This document shows positions 13,250 through 26,229 of a stretch of 64,000 nucleotides of DNA, one piece after another. The notes under the pieces were generated by a model that was not told the DNA's origin, ran no database searches, and saw nothing but the letters and a program-made list of their open reading frames with translations. A program made the position numbers and the translations under genes. Every line of letters begins with the position of its first letter. Position 1 is the stretch's first letter. Source of the DNA: Miscanthus floridulus (taxonomy: Eukaryota > Streptophyta > Magnoliopsida > Poales > Poaceae); assembly GCF_019320115.1 (NCBI RefSeq), contig NC_089598.1:32941983-33005982 (forward strand), given 5' to 3'.

Positions 13250-13262
13250 GCCCCTCCCCCTT
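13250..13262 (-). other. Polypurine tract of the Tekay-like element
   Basis: On the minus strand the tract reads AAGGGGGAGGGGC directly before the LTR start. Confidence 0.8.
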
Positions 13263-13295
13263 ATAAAAATCTTGTCCTAAGATTTGCAAGACGTA

Positions 13296-14520
13296 CTATT
13301 CTTGGAAAAAGGTGGGATAAACCTCACGTAAGTAATCCTCTCTTTCCCATGTAGCATCTTGTTCACTATGATTATTCCATACCACCTTATAGAACTTAAT
13401 GATCTTACTCTGGGTTACTCTTTCTAGCTCTTCTAACACTCGGATTGACTTTTCTTCATAGGTCAAATCCGATTGAAGCTTTATATTGGTGGGTGTAATA
13501 GCTTCCTTAGGTACGCGAAGACATCTCTTCAACTGAGAAACATGGAAGACATCGAATATTGCACTCATCTCTGGTGGAAGTTGTAACTTGTAAGTGACAT
13601 TCTCTTTCTGTTTAATAATCTTGTATGGCCCTACATATCTATGCACAAGCTTCCTTTTTACTCCAAATCTCTGCACTCCTTTCATGGGTGACACTTTCAA
13701 GTATACGTAGTCTCCCACTTCAAAGGTCAATGGTCTTCTTCTTTTATCCGCATAACTCTTTTGTCTAGATTGAGCTGCTTTCATATGCTGTTGGATAATA
13801 CGCACTTGTTCTTCAGCTTCAGTGACAAAGTCAATACCAAAGTATCTCCTTTCATTGGGCTCAATCTAATTCAACGGGGTTCTACATTTTCTGCCATACA
13901 AGGCTTCAAAAGGAGCCATCTTGATGCTTGCTTGATAACTGTTGTTATAGGAAAACTCAGCTAATGGTAACCATTTCTCCCATGAACCCTTGGAAGATAT
14001 AACACAAGCTCTCAGCAAATCTTCTAAGATCTGGTTTACTCGCTCAGTTTGTCTCGAAGTTTGTGGATGGTATGCCGAACTTCTAATTAGCTTAGTTCCC
14101 AAAGCCTGGTGCAAGTGCTCCTAGAAACAGGCTATAAACTATGGTCCTCGATCTGAGATTATGGTCCTAGGTACTCCATGTAGTCTCATGATCTGAGAAA
14201 CATACAACTCAGCGTACTTCCCCACATGATACCTTATGTTTACAGGTATAAAATGTGCTGACTTGGTGAGACGATCTATAATGACCCATATGGAATCATG
14301 ACCTTGCTGTGTCAACGGAAGGCCTGTGATAAAGTCCATACTAATTTCTTCCCATTTTCAACCTAGGATAGGCAATGGCTGAAGTAACCCAGCAGATTTC
14401 ATATGAACAACTTTTACTCTACTGCAGTTATCGCACCTAGCGACATAGGCTGCGATCTCCTTCTTCATCTTAGTCCACCAAAAATGGGTTTTCAAATCTT
14501 GATACATCTTTCTACTACCT
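13296..14520 (-). pseudogene. Integrase and chromodomain of the Tekay-like element
   Basis: The first catalytic Asp lies in SMDFITGLP and the second in IISDRGP; the Glu is in RQTERVNQILEDLLR (about 14060). A YNNSYQASIKMAPFEALYGR segment and an intact 169-codon C-terminal ORF (13296-13805) follow. That ORF has the integrase tail, VFHVSQLKRCL, and a chromodomain-like end with the aromatic positions KFYKVVWNNH and ATWERED. Stops interrupt the frame: TGA at 14358-14360 (expected Trp) and TAG at 14139-14141 (expected Gln). An H2C2-type zinc region lies upstream at about 14400-14480. It is non-functional as a continuous protein, although the chromodomain end is open. Confidence 0.88.
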
Positions 14521-14561
14521 AGATGGATAGACAATTTGGACGAATGAGCTTCATCTAAAAT

Positions 14562-16110
14562 TTAATTTCTAAGCTCACGGTCTTTCAGTACCACAAGTCG
14601 GTCCTCAAACCATAGCACACCCCTTTCATCTAATCTAAAATGCTTAGTTTCTTGCTCTTGCATCTTTCTCTTGATGTGAAATATACCTACATCTGTCTTC
14701 TGCAGTTCTATGATTTTGCTCTCAAGTGAACAACTGATAGTGATATTGTGTAGCACAACAGGATGTAACAAATTAAATCCATCTTCCAACAATGCTTCCA
14801 TAGTGTTGCAATGAGATTTCCAACTAAGTGCATTGGCTACAACATTGGCTTTCCCGGGATGGTAGTGCACTTGCAAATTATAGTCCTTAATCAGCTCTAG
14901 CCATCTTCGCTGTCTCATGTTCAGCTCTGGTTGGGTAAAGATATACTTAAGACTTTTGTGGTCAGTATATATGACATATATTGCCCAACAAATAATGTCT
15001 CCATATCTTTAGTGCATGAACAACTGCTGCAAGTTCTAAATCATGCATGGGTAGTTGACTTCATGTTTTCTCAACTGTCGAGAAGCATATGCAATAACTC
15101 TTTCTTCTTGCATGAGCACACACCCCAAACCTATACCCGATGCATCACAAAATACATCAAAAGGCTTCTCAATGTTGGGTTGTGCTAAAATAGTAGCTGT
15201 AGTTAACAGAGTCCTAAGGGTGTGAAAAGTTGCTTCACATTCTAGGGTCCACTTGAACATCTCATCTTTTTGAAGTAGCCTAGTCATGGGCTTAGCTATC
15301 TTGGAGAAATCTAGAATGAAACGACGATAGTAGCCTACTAACCCTAGAAAACTCTGAACTTCATAAACCGAAGTCGGGGCCTTCCAATCCATGACCTCTT
15401 GTACTTTCGATGGGTCTATAGATATTCTATCTCTTGATAAGATATGACCTAAGAAAGGTACTTTACTTAACCAAAATTCACACTTGCTAAACTTTGCATA
15501 CAACTTATGCTCCCTCAATCTGGATAGAACAATCTTTAGATGCTCTGCATGATCAGCCTCGTTCTCTGAATAAATCAATATATCATCAATAAACACGACC
15601 ACAAACTTGTTGAGCTCGGGCATGAATACCGAATTCATCAGGTACATGAAGTAGGCAGGAGCATTCGTTAGTCTGAAAGACATAACCAAATACTCATATA
15701 AGCCGTACCTAGTGGAGAAAGCAGTTTTAGGTGTCCTCTGGCCTGATCTTTATCTGATGATAACCTGATCTCAAATCAATCTTGGAGAATACCTTTACCT
15801 TTGCCAATTGATCAAACAAGATGTCAATACGAGGCAATGGGTACTTGTTTTTAATGGTCACAGCATTAAGTGGCCTGTAATCCACACACATTCTCAAGGA
15901 CTTGTCCTTCTTCTTTACAAACAGTGCTGGACATCCCCATGGAGATGAACTAGGTTGAATGAGACCTTTGTCAAACAGATCTTGTAGCTAAATTTTAAGT
16001 TCTGCTAACTCATTGGTGGCATCCTATAAGGCCTTCTTGAGATAGGTGCTGTACCTGACACTAACTCAATCTTAAATTCCACATCCCTTTTAGGTGGTAA
16101 ACCTGGTAAC
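14562..16110 (-). pseudogene. Reverse transcriptase and RNase H of the Tekay-like element
   Basis: The polymerase motif [12 protein letters not shown] (about 15570) is the YxDD box in its F-x-D-D form. It is followed by [16 protein letters not shown] and the thumb region. RNase H has the catalytic start [11 protein letters not shown] (about 15140) and ends near 14850 with [15 protein letters not shown]. Open segments are 15036-15689 and 14562-14918; frameshifts or stops separate them and also break the N-terminal fingers (15690-16110). Gene order protease, RT, RNase H, integrase is that of Ty3-gypsy. Confidence 0.88.
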
Positions 16111-16169
16111 TCCTCTGGGAATACATTAGGAAACTCACAAACCACTAGAATATCGCAAAGGGTAGTGGT

Positions 16170-16622
16170 TTAGATAGCACAAGCTAAGTGTTGGAGTTCA
16201 AAATTTCTGGAGAGTGGTACTAGAAAAGCATTTCCTCCCTTGGGTTCTCTCAACATAATGGTACGAGTGCTAGTGTCAATGAGAACACCATGATCTTTCA
16301 TCCAATTCATGCCTAAGATTACACTTATGGATAACTCAGGCAATACTATCAAATCCGTTGTATACTCCCTCTCTAGTATAGAGATGAGCACGTTTCTGAC
16401 TATCTTATTTGTAGAAATAGTAGCCCCGGCAGAACTTATATTATAACCACCCTTGCTTACTTCAATTATTTTCTGATCATGTCTAGATGCAAATGCTTGG
16501 CTCATAAATGAATGAGAAGCTCCTGAATCAAATAAAACAATAGAAGGATGCATGTTGACAAGAAACATACCAGCCATGACAACTTCTCCAGCAGGCACTT
16601 CCTCAACTGTGGTATAGTGCAC
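16170..16622 (-). pseudogene. Retropepsin (protease) of the Tekay-like element
   Basis: This 150-codon open segment carries the active-site motif LFDSGASHSFMS and a second conserved segment, ISVILGMNWMKDHGVLID. This is the usual plant gypsy aspartic protease. It lies between the zinc knuckle and the reverse transcriptase and is part of the broken polyprotein. Confidence 0.88.
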
Positions 16623-16659
16623 GTATCCAGGACATGCCCTTGAGTTTGTCTGCCTCTGA

Positions 16660-17683
16660 TTGTTCTGATTCTGATTGCCATTCCTCTTAGGGTGGGGGCA
16701 TTCTTTGGCTCAATGACCCACTTGATTGCAGTTGTAGCAAGGTTGATTACTCCTAGGTCCTGCGGAGTTTCCCTGACCGCCATTCCCTTTAGGTAAGGCA
16801 ATAGTGAATGCCTTATGGAATACCTTCTAAGGCCTACTGTTCTAAGCTTTTGGTGACGGAGGCCTGAACTTAGGTGCAGGTGGGCGGAACTATGGTCTAG
16901 CTATTATAGGAGATCTAGAATGTGAAGATCTAGAGGCACCTGCCTCAATTGCCCTCTTATGGCCCTTAGCTACTGCATGCATATTGTTATGGTTTTCCTA
17001 GGTCAAAGCATCACTAATAAACTCATTGTAGGTGGTGCACTTGGAATTGGCCATAGTCTTCATCAGTTTCATGCTCAGACCCCGCTTGAAGCTCTCTATC
17101 TTCTCTTCGTTATCAACAAAACCTAGGGCATACCTAGATAGGTTGTTGAAAGCATGCATGTATTCAGTGAGGGTCTTAGTCCCTTGTGTGAGCCTCATAA
17201 ATTTAGCCACCTTCATACACATCAGCCCTAGGGGAATGTGATGTCCCTAAAAGGCCAACTTGAATTGCTCCCATGTTACATGCGCATTAGCAGGTAGAGA
17301 GGACAAGAAATGCGTCCACCAAATCCCTGCCGGTCCCTACAACTGATGGGACGCAAACGCAGCCTTCTAGTGCTCGGTGACCCTTAGCAGACGAAACTTC
17401 TGCTCAATAGTATTGAGCCACTCGTCCGCCTATAGCGGTTCCTCTACCACCTTGAAGATAGGAGGCTTTGTATCTAGAAATTCCTTGAAGGTACTGTGTT
17501 GGTTTGGCTCAGGCCCTTGTTGCTGTGGGTGGGCACGAGCTGTGTTCTACGCAATGAGGCATAGAGTTTCCTCCATAGTCCTTTGGCTTCCCAAGAATTG
17601 GGCAAAGAACTCCTGAGCAGACGGCGGTGGCGGTGGTGGTAAGTCACCGTCATTGCCATCATGGCTGCTGCTAGCTCCTGCAT
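16660..17683 (-). pseudogene. gag of the Tekay-like element
   Basis: The start of gag is seen at 17683 (MQELAAAMM). The core retrotransposon gag domain is at 16998-17222, with FMRLTQGTKTLTEYMHAFNNL and FKRGLSMKLMK. A CCHC knuckle lies at about 16695-16745 and reads CYNCNQVGH, stop, AKEC, with TGA at 16710-16712. Further stops occur between 17222 and 17474. Function would be capsid and RNA packaging; this copy is broken. Confidence 0.85.
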
Positions 17684-18291
17684 GGGTGCAAGTCATCTGC
17701 AAAGTTACAACAATAAGTGATTATTGGATGATGTTAGGAGATTGCAGATGAATTTTACAATCATGCCAAACTAAAATTACTGGAGGGAATCTTAAATTCA
17801 TACAATAAGAACAGAGGCACAATAATTCATTCTTGTAACATGACACCACCAATTTGATCACTTATCGAACTCATAGCGCGTTAACATTCAAATCATGATC
17901 ACCGATAAATGAACTGGAATTGCATTAGCGTTTAACCAAACATGAGATAACATGCAAATACCAATATTACATGATAGTCCAATCACCAACACCAAACTCA
18001 ACTATAGGTCCATAACATAGATAGCGATGATACATCTAGTGTTTCCACTAGTCACTAAGCAATCTAATCCTCATTATGATCACTATTGAGGTCAGAGATA
18101 GGATCATCTCCCTCCTCAGGCTCTACTTCTTCCTCGTCCTCATCATCATCTTCTTCCATATTTGGACCATCTTCTTCCCCATCAAGGATTGGGTTCAGCT
18201 GGTTATTCAGATAGTGCACCTCAAGCTGAAGGTCCATCACTCAAAGCTGAGCTTGTGCAAGCTGCTAACGTAATCCCCTTTCAGCATGGTC
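17684..18291 (-). other. Spacer between extra ORF and gag
   Basis: AT-rich sequence with no supported ORF. It includes a short acidic stretch at about 18080-18190 that directly follows the extra ORF on the minus strand. Confidence 0.5.
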
Positions 18292-19060
18292 CTACGTGTT
18301 ACTTATGGCACGATGCCCATCTCGTTCTATTCTTGCTGCAGTGGCACGGTTGTTTATTGTGTCCTGCTGGCGTGTAGCTGTGGATGCCTCTGCACGGGCG
18401 GCCTCCAGCTGCTCCCGTAGTCCTACAAGCAATGCTTGATTATCAGCTCTTGCTTCTTGGGTTGCTGCTCTCTGTTGATCCACTTGCTCTATTTGGGTAT
18501 GGAGATTGCCCAAAGCTGCATAGGCTTGGTTAGATTCCCATCGGGCTTCACTTGCTACTTTCTTATGCTTATGCACATGCTTATTGAACTTGCGTTGTGC
18601 GACTTCAGCTCTCATGAGCTTGTCCATGCAAGTGGTGTATGATTCCTACCAGAAATCCCTTTTGTCCTGGCGTGTACAAAACATCTTCCTCATCGCAAAC
18701 ATGGCACTCATAGCAGGACTAGAGCTATTTGCCCGCTCATCTCGATCTTAGATCAATGCATTTTGGTTGTGTTGTTCCCATATTGCTGTGGATGGATCCA
18801 CCTAAGAAAACATACTAGCAGCACTGCCGGTAAGTGCATCCCCATGTTGCTGATAGATCCGACTCAAAACCTCAAAGGCCACCACTTGGGCAGCCTCCCA
18901 AGGAGTTTTCCCTTTGGATTCTGACTTCCATTCCTACCAGAAAGGTGCTTGTGTGCGGGCTGGTATGGTTAGCCGCACCTCATACCATGGTTGTCCCTCT
19001 AGGTACTCTTCATTCCAATGATAGAGAGGTGGCTCATGATACCCCGCAAAAGTGCAAAAC
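18292..19060 (-). pseudogene. Extra ORF upstream of gag, coiled-coil protein, broken
   Basis: A clean 111-codon segment (18292-18627) is almost all predicted helix, with heptad-like runs such as LHTQIEQVDQQRAATQEARA. Upstream on the same strand, coding-like sequence continues: EEYLEGQPWYEVRLTIPART, then APFW, stop, EWKS, then FEVLSRIYQQHGDALTGSAA. Several in-frame stops are TAG where CAG (Gln) would fit. It lies between the primer-binding site and gag, where a chromovirus normally has only leader. I do not recognise a named domain. The start of the protein is not fixed; a frame change near 19050 hides it. Confidence 0.5.
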
Positions 19061-19889
19061 TCTCCAAAGCAAAGCAGGAGTTCTGAACACCATCAGGAAA
19101 TTCTCACATCCAAATGGTGCTGCCATCTGTACCATCAACATGTACCACTTTTGTGAGACAAGGCCATAATGAATAAGAGTTATATAACCGAGTAAGAAAT
19201 TTATAAGGGGAGGAACAAGGCAAGTATTGATTAATTATTATCATGATGCATGCATGTTCCATACGTCCTCACAAACTTAAGAAAATTTATTTCTAACGAT
19301 ATACACGGTGGCATACATACGTTCTCTCATATATAGCGTAACTAGTCGAGCTACATGTTTCGTTGTTAGTGTACCTGCATAAGAATTTCATTTCAGCCCA
19401 AACCCCACAATTATATATGCAGAATGTAAATCTAAATACTTCCATATATGTATGCCCCTACATATACTTCCGTATCAAAGCTACCCGATGATAGTTTATA
19501 CCCACAATTAAATACGCACCATATACACATACAAGCATGCATACACAACTATACCAAAGCTAACTCTCCCCGACCGCACGCTCACATCTTGTGGTCATGC
19601 CACTCATCAACTTACCTTCTTACCTTGGCATAGAGGCATTTGATCCATACATTACCATTCAAGTGAATGGCATCCATACTATAGCACGCCATATGGATGA
19701 CGAAATTAAAAACCCCCAAGTTAGTACTTAAATAGTCACCTAATAGTCCTTAATTTGGGCATAAGGAAAGTGATCACTGGCACACTTTAAATTTCAAATA
19801 CCTATTTATATAGCTATTAGTTGCTAGAAAAGGGTTTTGGAAAAACAAAACCTTTATTTTAAATACACATGTGGCAATTAATGTTGAAT
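19061..19889. other. Leader of the Tekay-like element
   Basis: AT-rich untranslated leader between the primer site and the extra ORF. I see no other feature in it. Confidence 0.5.
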
Positions 19890-19904
19890 CTTGCTCTGAT
19901 GCCA
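19890..19904 (-). other. Primer-binding site of the Tekay-like element
   Basis: The minus strand reads TGGCATCAGAGCAAG two bases after the LTR end. It is an initiator tRNA-Met type site. Confidence 0.82.
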
Positions 19905-19906
19905 GC

Positions 19907-22900
19907 TGTCGTAGAACCAACCAATTTATAAGAGCACAAGTACAAATGTAGCCCGCAAGCGATCACAATGTCATACTTGAGCTCATATAAACCTGGTAGT
20001 CTGTCGAGTACCACGACGGGTCTTGATAAACGATCCACAAACAACCAAGATCATACATGATTCAACATACATGTCACATATTACATAAAGTTCGCAGATA
20101 CAATTCCATCATTAGAGTATGAAACAAAGTTATTACAAACCAAGTTTGATAGATAATAGTGGAAGCAAATTAAGTTTGAAAGTAGCATTTGCCAACATAG
20201 TTTAATACAGTGCCAACATACGATCACGGTCCACAAAAGCATGTAGAGGGATTAATAAAAAAGCCTGCCCAAGGGTTACTCCTCATCCATAGTGGGATAA
20301 AAGCAACTCTTGCAATACCCATGATAAACTATGCCATCTGCAACAATGGAAATAAAACCCTGAGTACAAGAAGGTACTCACCTAGACTTACCTATCATAA
20401 ACCAGAAATAAATTGACTCCAAGGATTATGCAAGGCTGTATAAGTAGAGGTAGCTTGACAACATTTGCATAAAAAGTGATTAACTTAGTTATACAATTAT
20501 AATTCTGTTATCAAGTTATTTATAACTATCCATCTCTAAATTAGCAACTATCCTGTGCCAAACATGTGGTATATCATTTTAAGAGCATGCAATAGTAACC
20601 ATAGTAGGTATAGTAATTTCATGTTTATCCTAACCATCATCTTCCATAATACAATTACTACGATGTTGGGGCTAGCCAAGTTTCTCACTATCCGGGAGAG
20701 ACGGCGATTCAAATCGATTTCAACCAGCTGGGAATTTATTCCTAACATAAACCCAGGCGGACCAGATCAACGGTCACCTTAGGTCACCTTTGGTACAACT
20801 CAAGTCCACATATCGCGGGTTCGCCTAGCGCTGCACAATCAGGGACAACCAACTGTCAAGACGTTTAGGACTATCTTGCCCTTGGGCTCATGTCTGGCTT
20901 CCCCACACATCCTTACTACCATCCAGAATGCATACTCTTACAGAGCGGGGCCCGGCCTGAGTTGAGCTACTCGGCTTCGCGGTCAGAACGAGTTATCCGG
21001 CCAGCTAAGTGATAGGCATGCGTTCAATCTTATCAAAAGTGCCAACAACGGTATGGTCCTTAATCGGCACAGACGGAATCACATGAGTCAATCTACCATA
21101 GACTCCGCCTGGCCTCTATTTACTTTTACCCTATGGTTCTTTTCCATGATAGCAAATATAGCCAACCGTGCTTTGGTATCCACCTATATCTCGTAGGTGA
21201 CAGGAAATCACCCGACTCCTACCGGTCTAAGCATGGCTAAGCATATATTTGATCCTGGACCTACACAGGGTTAAAGGGTGTATTTCTAGACAAGGAAATT
21301 ATATGCATCAAGTGGTTCCAATCAACTCTTATAACCTAATGCATCAATCATAAAGGACTCGAGTAATATTTTGTAAAATATTAGGAGACTTAGAATGCTC
21401 CAGGGCTTGCCTTTTAGAAAAGAAGTGGGGTGGTGGTCAGGACACTCCGGAAGCTCTTCTGGGGTCTACTCCTTGCCTTCAGGAGCTATGGCTTGAGGAA
21501 TCTCCTACTGGTCCCCTTCCTCTCCTTCGTTGAACTCCAGCAACGTTATCTCCTCGGTTGATCCTAGATGCATGAATATGGTATAAGATATTGCGAATGC
21601 ATATATGTTGACAAGTATAGTATGATGACACATGATGAATGCATTCATGTAAGTATTCTTAACAGCATGGTGTTAAAGTAATAACAAGTGCATCACATTT
21701 TACTGAGTATGTGCATATCTCTTCTTGATTACTTAATCAAACACTTCAACAATTTATTTACTATACCACAAAACAACAACTACTTGTTTTACTCATAACT
21801 AAAGTTCTACTTATCCAAATGCTATGATCTTAGAATTTCTAGAAAGCTTATAAAATTGTCTACAACTTTGTTTTAATACTCTTACTATGATTCAAGAGTT
21901 ATATAGGACAAACAAATCGCTGAATAAAATCTATCCAGAAAGCAAACATTTCGGACAGCAAACTTGTAACAGCTAGAACTCAAAAACCCTAAGCCCTATG
22001 ATTGTGAAAATTTAACAGAAGATAGATTAGTAAGTTATCTACAAGTTTGTTATTAACAAGTTTTATAGCAAAGACATTATCCATATGAAATCCTCCATAC
22101 AATCAAAACTATACGTGCGGCTTTGTATTTGAATTATAAAGTGATAATTAGTTATTTGCATACAATCAATGGCTTCTAAGCCTTACTATTGACATCAACA
22201 GTTACTATGCATCATAAGAACCATAGAAAACATCATGGTTAATCACAATCTAATTATTTAAATGCCTTTATTAATTTAATTAAATAATTAGGGTAAATAA
22301 TAAACATACACCAAATATGCACAATAAATTCTTAGAAAATTACATTAGACTCCTAATGCTCACAATATGCTACTATGAAAATTTCATACCATTTGCACGT
22401 GTATAACATCCTATGCAAAAATGACAAGCTAGCAAGGGTTATTTTAGTAAAAATGGAAAACCCTATAGAAAAGTATCAAGCAATAGATTATATATTTTTC
22501 CTAGCTTCACATTAGTGCCATACTACTGTACAAAAAATTGCATAGCAATATTTTACATATTTTTATCCCTACAAATTTCCTTAGAAAATGCCATTTATTA
22601 ATAAATAAATAGAAAGCGCGTATTTAAATTAAGTTTATAGTAGACTTATTATTTTTTCTAGCTAGAACATGTCAATACAAAACCCACAAAATTGGAATCA
22701 CATTTTTATCATTTTTCTAGCTCAAGATATCTAATTTACAAAATGGTAAACATACAAAAAGCACTCATTTAACTATATTTAAATCACCATGAAAAATACC
22801 AGAAAATGCACATTTCATATTTTTATAAAACCTGCACTTCCTAAGGCATACATCAAAATTTGGTTTAGAAGATTTGGATCTCTACAACTCTACTTATCAT

Positions 22901-24595
22901 TTTTCAAAGTTTGCATCAAATCTGAAAACAGATGAACTAGCTTTCTCCATCAAGTCACTGACAGCTAGGGCCCTCAGTTCAGTCGACCCCACACGTCAGC
23001 AATGGCAATACAGAGCGCGGCATGGGACAACCGGTGTTCGCCGACGGCGACCCTCTCCGGCGACGGCACCGACCCAACCGTGACTCCCATGACCTCCCGC
23101 ACCTATTGAGCTGACAGGCTGGTCGTATTACTGGAGCTAAGCACGGCGGCGGCATCAATGGTGGCACGACAGAGCAGGACGACGGTGCTACACTGGCGGT
23201 GACCGCGATGACTAGATCTAATGAGTCTACGAGTTGCTACACACGATGGCGGTTCTAGAGCACCAACCACTACTACGAAAGGCGGTTGGATGCGGTGTGG
23301 CCACGACGACAGAGTGCGGCGGGGGAGGTGGCGTGGTGCTCGATGGAGGTGGCGCGGTGCTCGGTGGAGGATGGTGCAGTGTTTAGCGGAGGTGGCGCGG
23401 TGCTCGGCGGAGGTGGCGCGGTGCTCGGCGGAGGTGGCGTGGTGATGCGGTGGAGTTGCAACGGCACTGGTGCGGTGGTAGAGAAGCGACGTGACGTGGC
23501 GCAAGGCGAGCAGGGTGGCTAGCAATGGTGACGACGGCACTGTCCACTACGGCGGCTGCTGCGGGTGGGCGAAGGAAGCGAAATGAGAGCACGGGGATAG
23601 AGCGAGCGAGTGCGGGGCGTGTTGTAGTGCGCTCTAGCCCGACGTGGCCTGGCTGGTCAGACCGGTGGCGACACACGGCTTCGCTTCCTCCATGCGGTGG
23701 CCATGCTCTGTTGCCGGTCGGCCATGACAGCACGCGGCGCGGCGTTCGTCAGAGTGCGATCCTATGCCTGACACCGCGATATGAAGCAATTAAATCTCCT
23801 AATCCGTAGCTTGTTAGTGCAAACAACCTAAACAGAACTCGTAGCCCTAAGTACCAGCTACAAAACTCCTTTAGAAAACAAGGTCTAATTTGCAATGGAT
23901 AGAGAGTAAAATCAACTCAAAGTAGTGACCGTCAAACTGCAAGCACGCAAGACTTAGAAAATTTTTCCAGTGCTGAAATCAATGAAATGTTGATTCTTGT
24001 GAGCAATTTTTAAGCATGTTAGGAGCTAAACTAGCCTATGACCCAAAAATAAAAGTTGTTCCCCTTATCAAATACTACCACTTTGCTTTAGTGCACACAT
24101 CCATGCAAAGTCTATATCATATAGTTCAAACTTGGTCAAACCTCCTACTTTCAAATAATGACTTATACTTGAACTATGCCTTAGTGACCAAATTAGCCCT
24201 AGCCATGAATACCAAAGTTGTTCATGATGACATGCTAAACATGTTTAAGCTATTCCCAAGTTCACACAATCATTTCATACATTGGTTACACATAAAGCTT
24301 TCCAGGTCAACATACATAGCATCACTTAAGGACCTTATCATACAAAGTGACCTTCATGACCATTGTTCCACTAGTCATCCTAAGTATAGCTATGATGTTT
24401 TAGTGACTCACATCAACTATCTACATGTATTCACTGATGATCATATGCATATATACAAGGAAATATAAAATAACAAGCATGTTTTATATGTTTCAATCCC
24501 ATGTTTCAATTGTAAAAGCTTATTTACGAATGCTCGATGCTCATGCTCATGCAATGCAAGTCAAATTATGCAAGCTTAACACCTAGGGTGTTACA
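19907..24595 (-). repeat. 5' LTR (element sense) of the Tekay-like chromovirus
   Basis: Partner of 8621-13249. Its right border GGTGTTACA is followed by target duplication AAATG. It is 60 bp longer than the partner, roughly the three extra copies of the 21-bp minisatellite. Confidence 0.92.
23315..23455. repeat. 21-bp minisatellite in LTR, about 6 copies
   Basis: Units of the form GAGGTGGCGCGGTGCTCGGCG, one of them degenerate (ATGGTGCAGTGTTTAGCG). Confidence 0.8.
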
Positions 24596-24600
24596 AAATG

Positions 24601-26172
24601 TGGTTGTCAAAGTGCCACTAGATGCTCTAACTCATTGCATATGCATTTAGGATCTAGTGGAGTGCTAACACCCTTGAAAATGTTTGTGAAAATATGCTAA
24701 CACATGTGCAAAAGGTGATACACTTGGTGGTTGGCACATTTGAGCAATGGTGAAGAAGGTAGAGTTGAAAAGGAGTTAGTCACACTGGTTACGAAGTGAC
24801 CAGATGCTGGTCTCAGTGGGACCGGTGCGTTCGGTCAATGATATAGTAAAGACGCTGGCATCGGTCTTCGACCAGACGCTAGGTCACTTGGTGACCGGAC
24901 GCTGATAGGGTGCGTCTGGTCTAGCTGATGTGGCAGCGCACAAAAGAGTCACCATGTGACTAGACACTGGGTGAGTCCAGTCGAGCATGACTGGACATGT
25001 CCGGTCATGAAAAGTTGTCTCTAGATGCTTACTGGAAATGACCAGACGCTGGGGCTCAACGTCCGGTCACTTTGAGCTGCTACGTCCGGTCATCACTTGA
25101 CCGTTGAGATCAAACGCTCAGTATTTGAAGAGAGGGGACACGTGGCATGCATCGCACAATCGAACACTAGGGTCCAGCGTCCAGTCAATATGATTGGCGC
25201 GTTCGTTCACCCCGTGTTGTGCCCAATGAAGGGGTACAATGGCTCTATTTCGTGGGGGCTTCTATTTAAGCCCCATGGCCGGCTCAAGCTCACTCTCTTG
25301 GCCATTTGCATTGACATAGCAACCTTGTGAACTTAGCCAAAGCCCTCCCACTCATCTCCATCATTGATTCATCATCTTTGTGAGATTGGGAGAGAATCCA
25401 AGTGCATTGCTTGAGTGTTTGCATCTAGAGGCTCTTGGTGTTCATGTTTCATTGTGGGATTCACTTGTTACTCTTGGTGGTTGCCACCACCTAGATGGCT
25501 TAGAGTAGGGAGGATCGTTGAGCGGAGGTTGGTGATTGTCTCTGGCTCTAATCGTGGTGATTGTGAGGGGTTCTTGACCTTTCCCCGATGGAGAGCTAAA
25601 GGTACTCTAGTGGATTGCTCATGGCTTGTGTGATCCTCATCTTGTGTTGGTTGTACGGCACCCTATTGAGGGTTTGGCGTGTGATGCCAATTAGCGTGTG
25701 AACCTCCAAGTGAGTGAATCGCCACAATGAGGACTAGCTTGTCGGCAAGCAAGTGAACCTTGGTAAAAATCATTGTGTCATCATTTGATTCCGAGGTGAT
25801 TGGTCTTCATTGTTATTCATTCTTGTGATTGATTGGCTCCTTCCTCGACACGGCAGTATAACCATCTTGCTCACTCTCTTTACATTACTGTAAACTAGTT
25901 GTCAAGCTCTTTAGTGTAGCTAGTTGTGAGAGCTTGTTAGTTTGGTTAGTGTGGCTCTTTAGTTAGCTTTTGAGAGCACACTAACTTAGTGTTGTGTCAT
26001 AGCTATTGTGTGGATAGAAACTATATAAACTAGAATTGTGGTAGGTGGCTTGCTATTTTAGTAGGCTAGCGCAATACTTGCTTCGCCTCATAATTGTCTA
26101 ACTAGTTTGTTATGTGTTGTTGTAGAATTTTTAATAGGCTATTCACCCCCCTCTAGCCATTAGAACCTTTCA
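24601..26172 (+). repeat. SIRE 5' LTR, right piece
   Basis: It continues the LTR cut at 8620. It contains many GACCGGACGC and GTCCGGTC phrases (about 24790-25095) and ends TAGAACCTTTCA at 26172. The matching 3' copy is 28737-29121 (to 25789-26172). Confidence 0.87.
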
Positions 26173-26192
26173 AGTGGTATTAGAGCCGAGGT
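26173..26192 (+). other. Primer-binding site of the SIRE element
   Basis: AGTGGTATTAGAGCCGAGG directly follows the LTR end CTTTCA. Confidence 0.82.
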
Positions 26193-26229
26193 CACCTTGA
26201 TTTGAGGCTTAACAACCTTCGGTGTAAAA

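Larger units (their letters stand above)
8621..24595 (-). mobile_element. Tekay-like chromovirus (Ty3-gypsy) with 4.6-kb LTRs
   Basis: LTRs lie at 8621-13249 (4629 bp) and 19907-24595 (4689 bp). The target duplication AAATG is perfect (8616-8620 and 24596-24600). Read on the minus strand the LTR starts TGTAACACCCTAGG and ends with TGACA or CGACA. The primer site is at 19890-19904 and the polypurine tract at 13250-13262, which fixes the minus orientation. The internal order on the minus strand is extra ORF, gag, CCHC, protease, reverse transcriptase, RNase H, integrase and chromodomain, which is chromovirus order. Long LTRs and a C-terminal chromodomain suggest the Tekay lineage. The coding region has stops and cannot make a full polyprotein. 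Confidence 0.93.
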
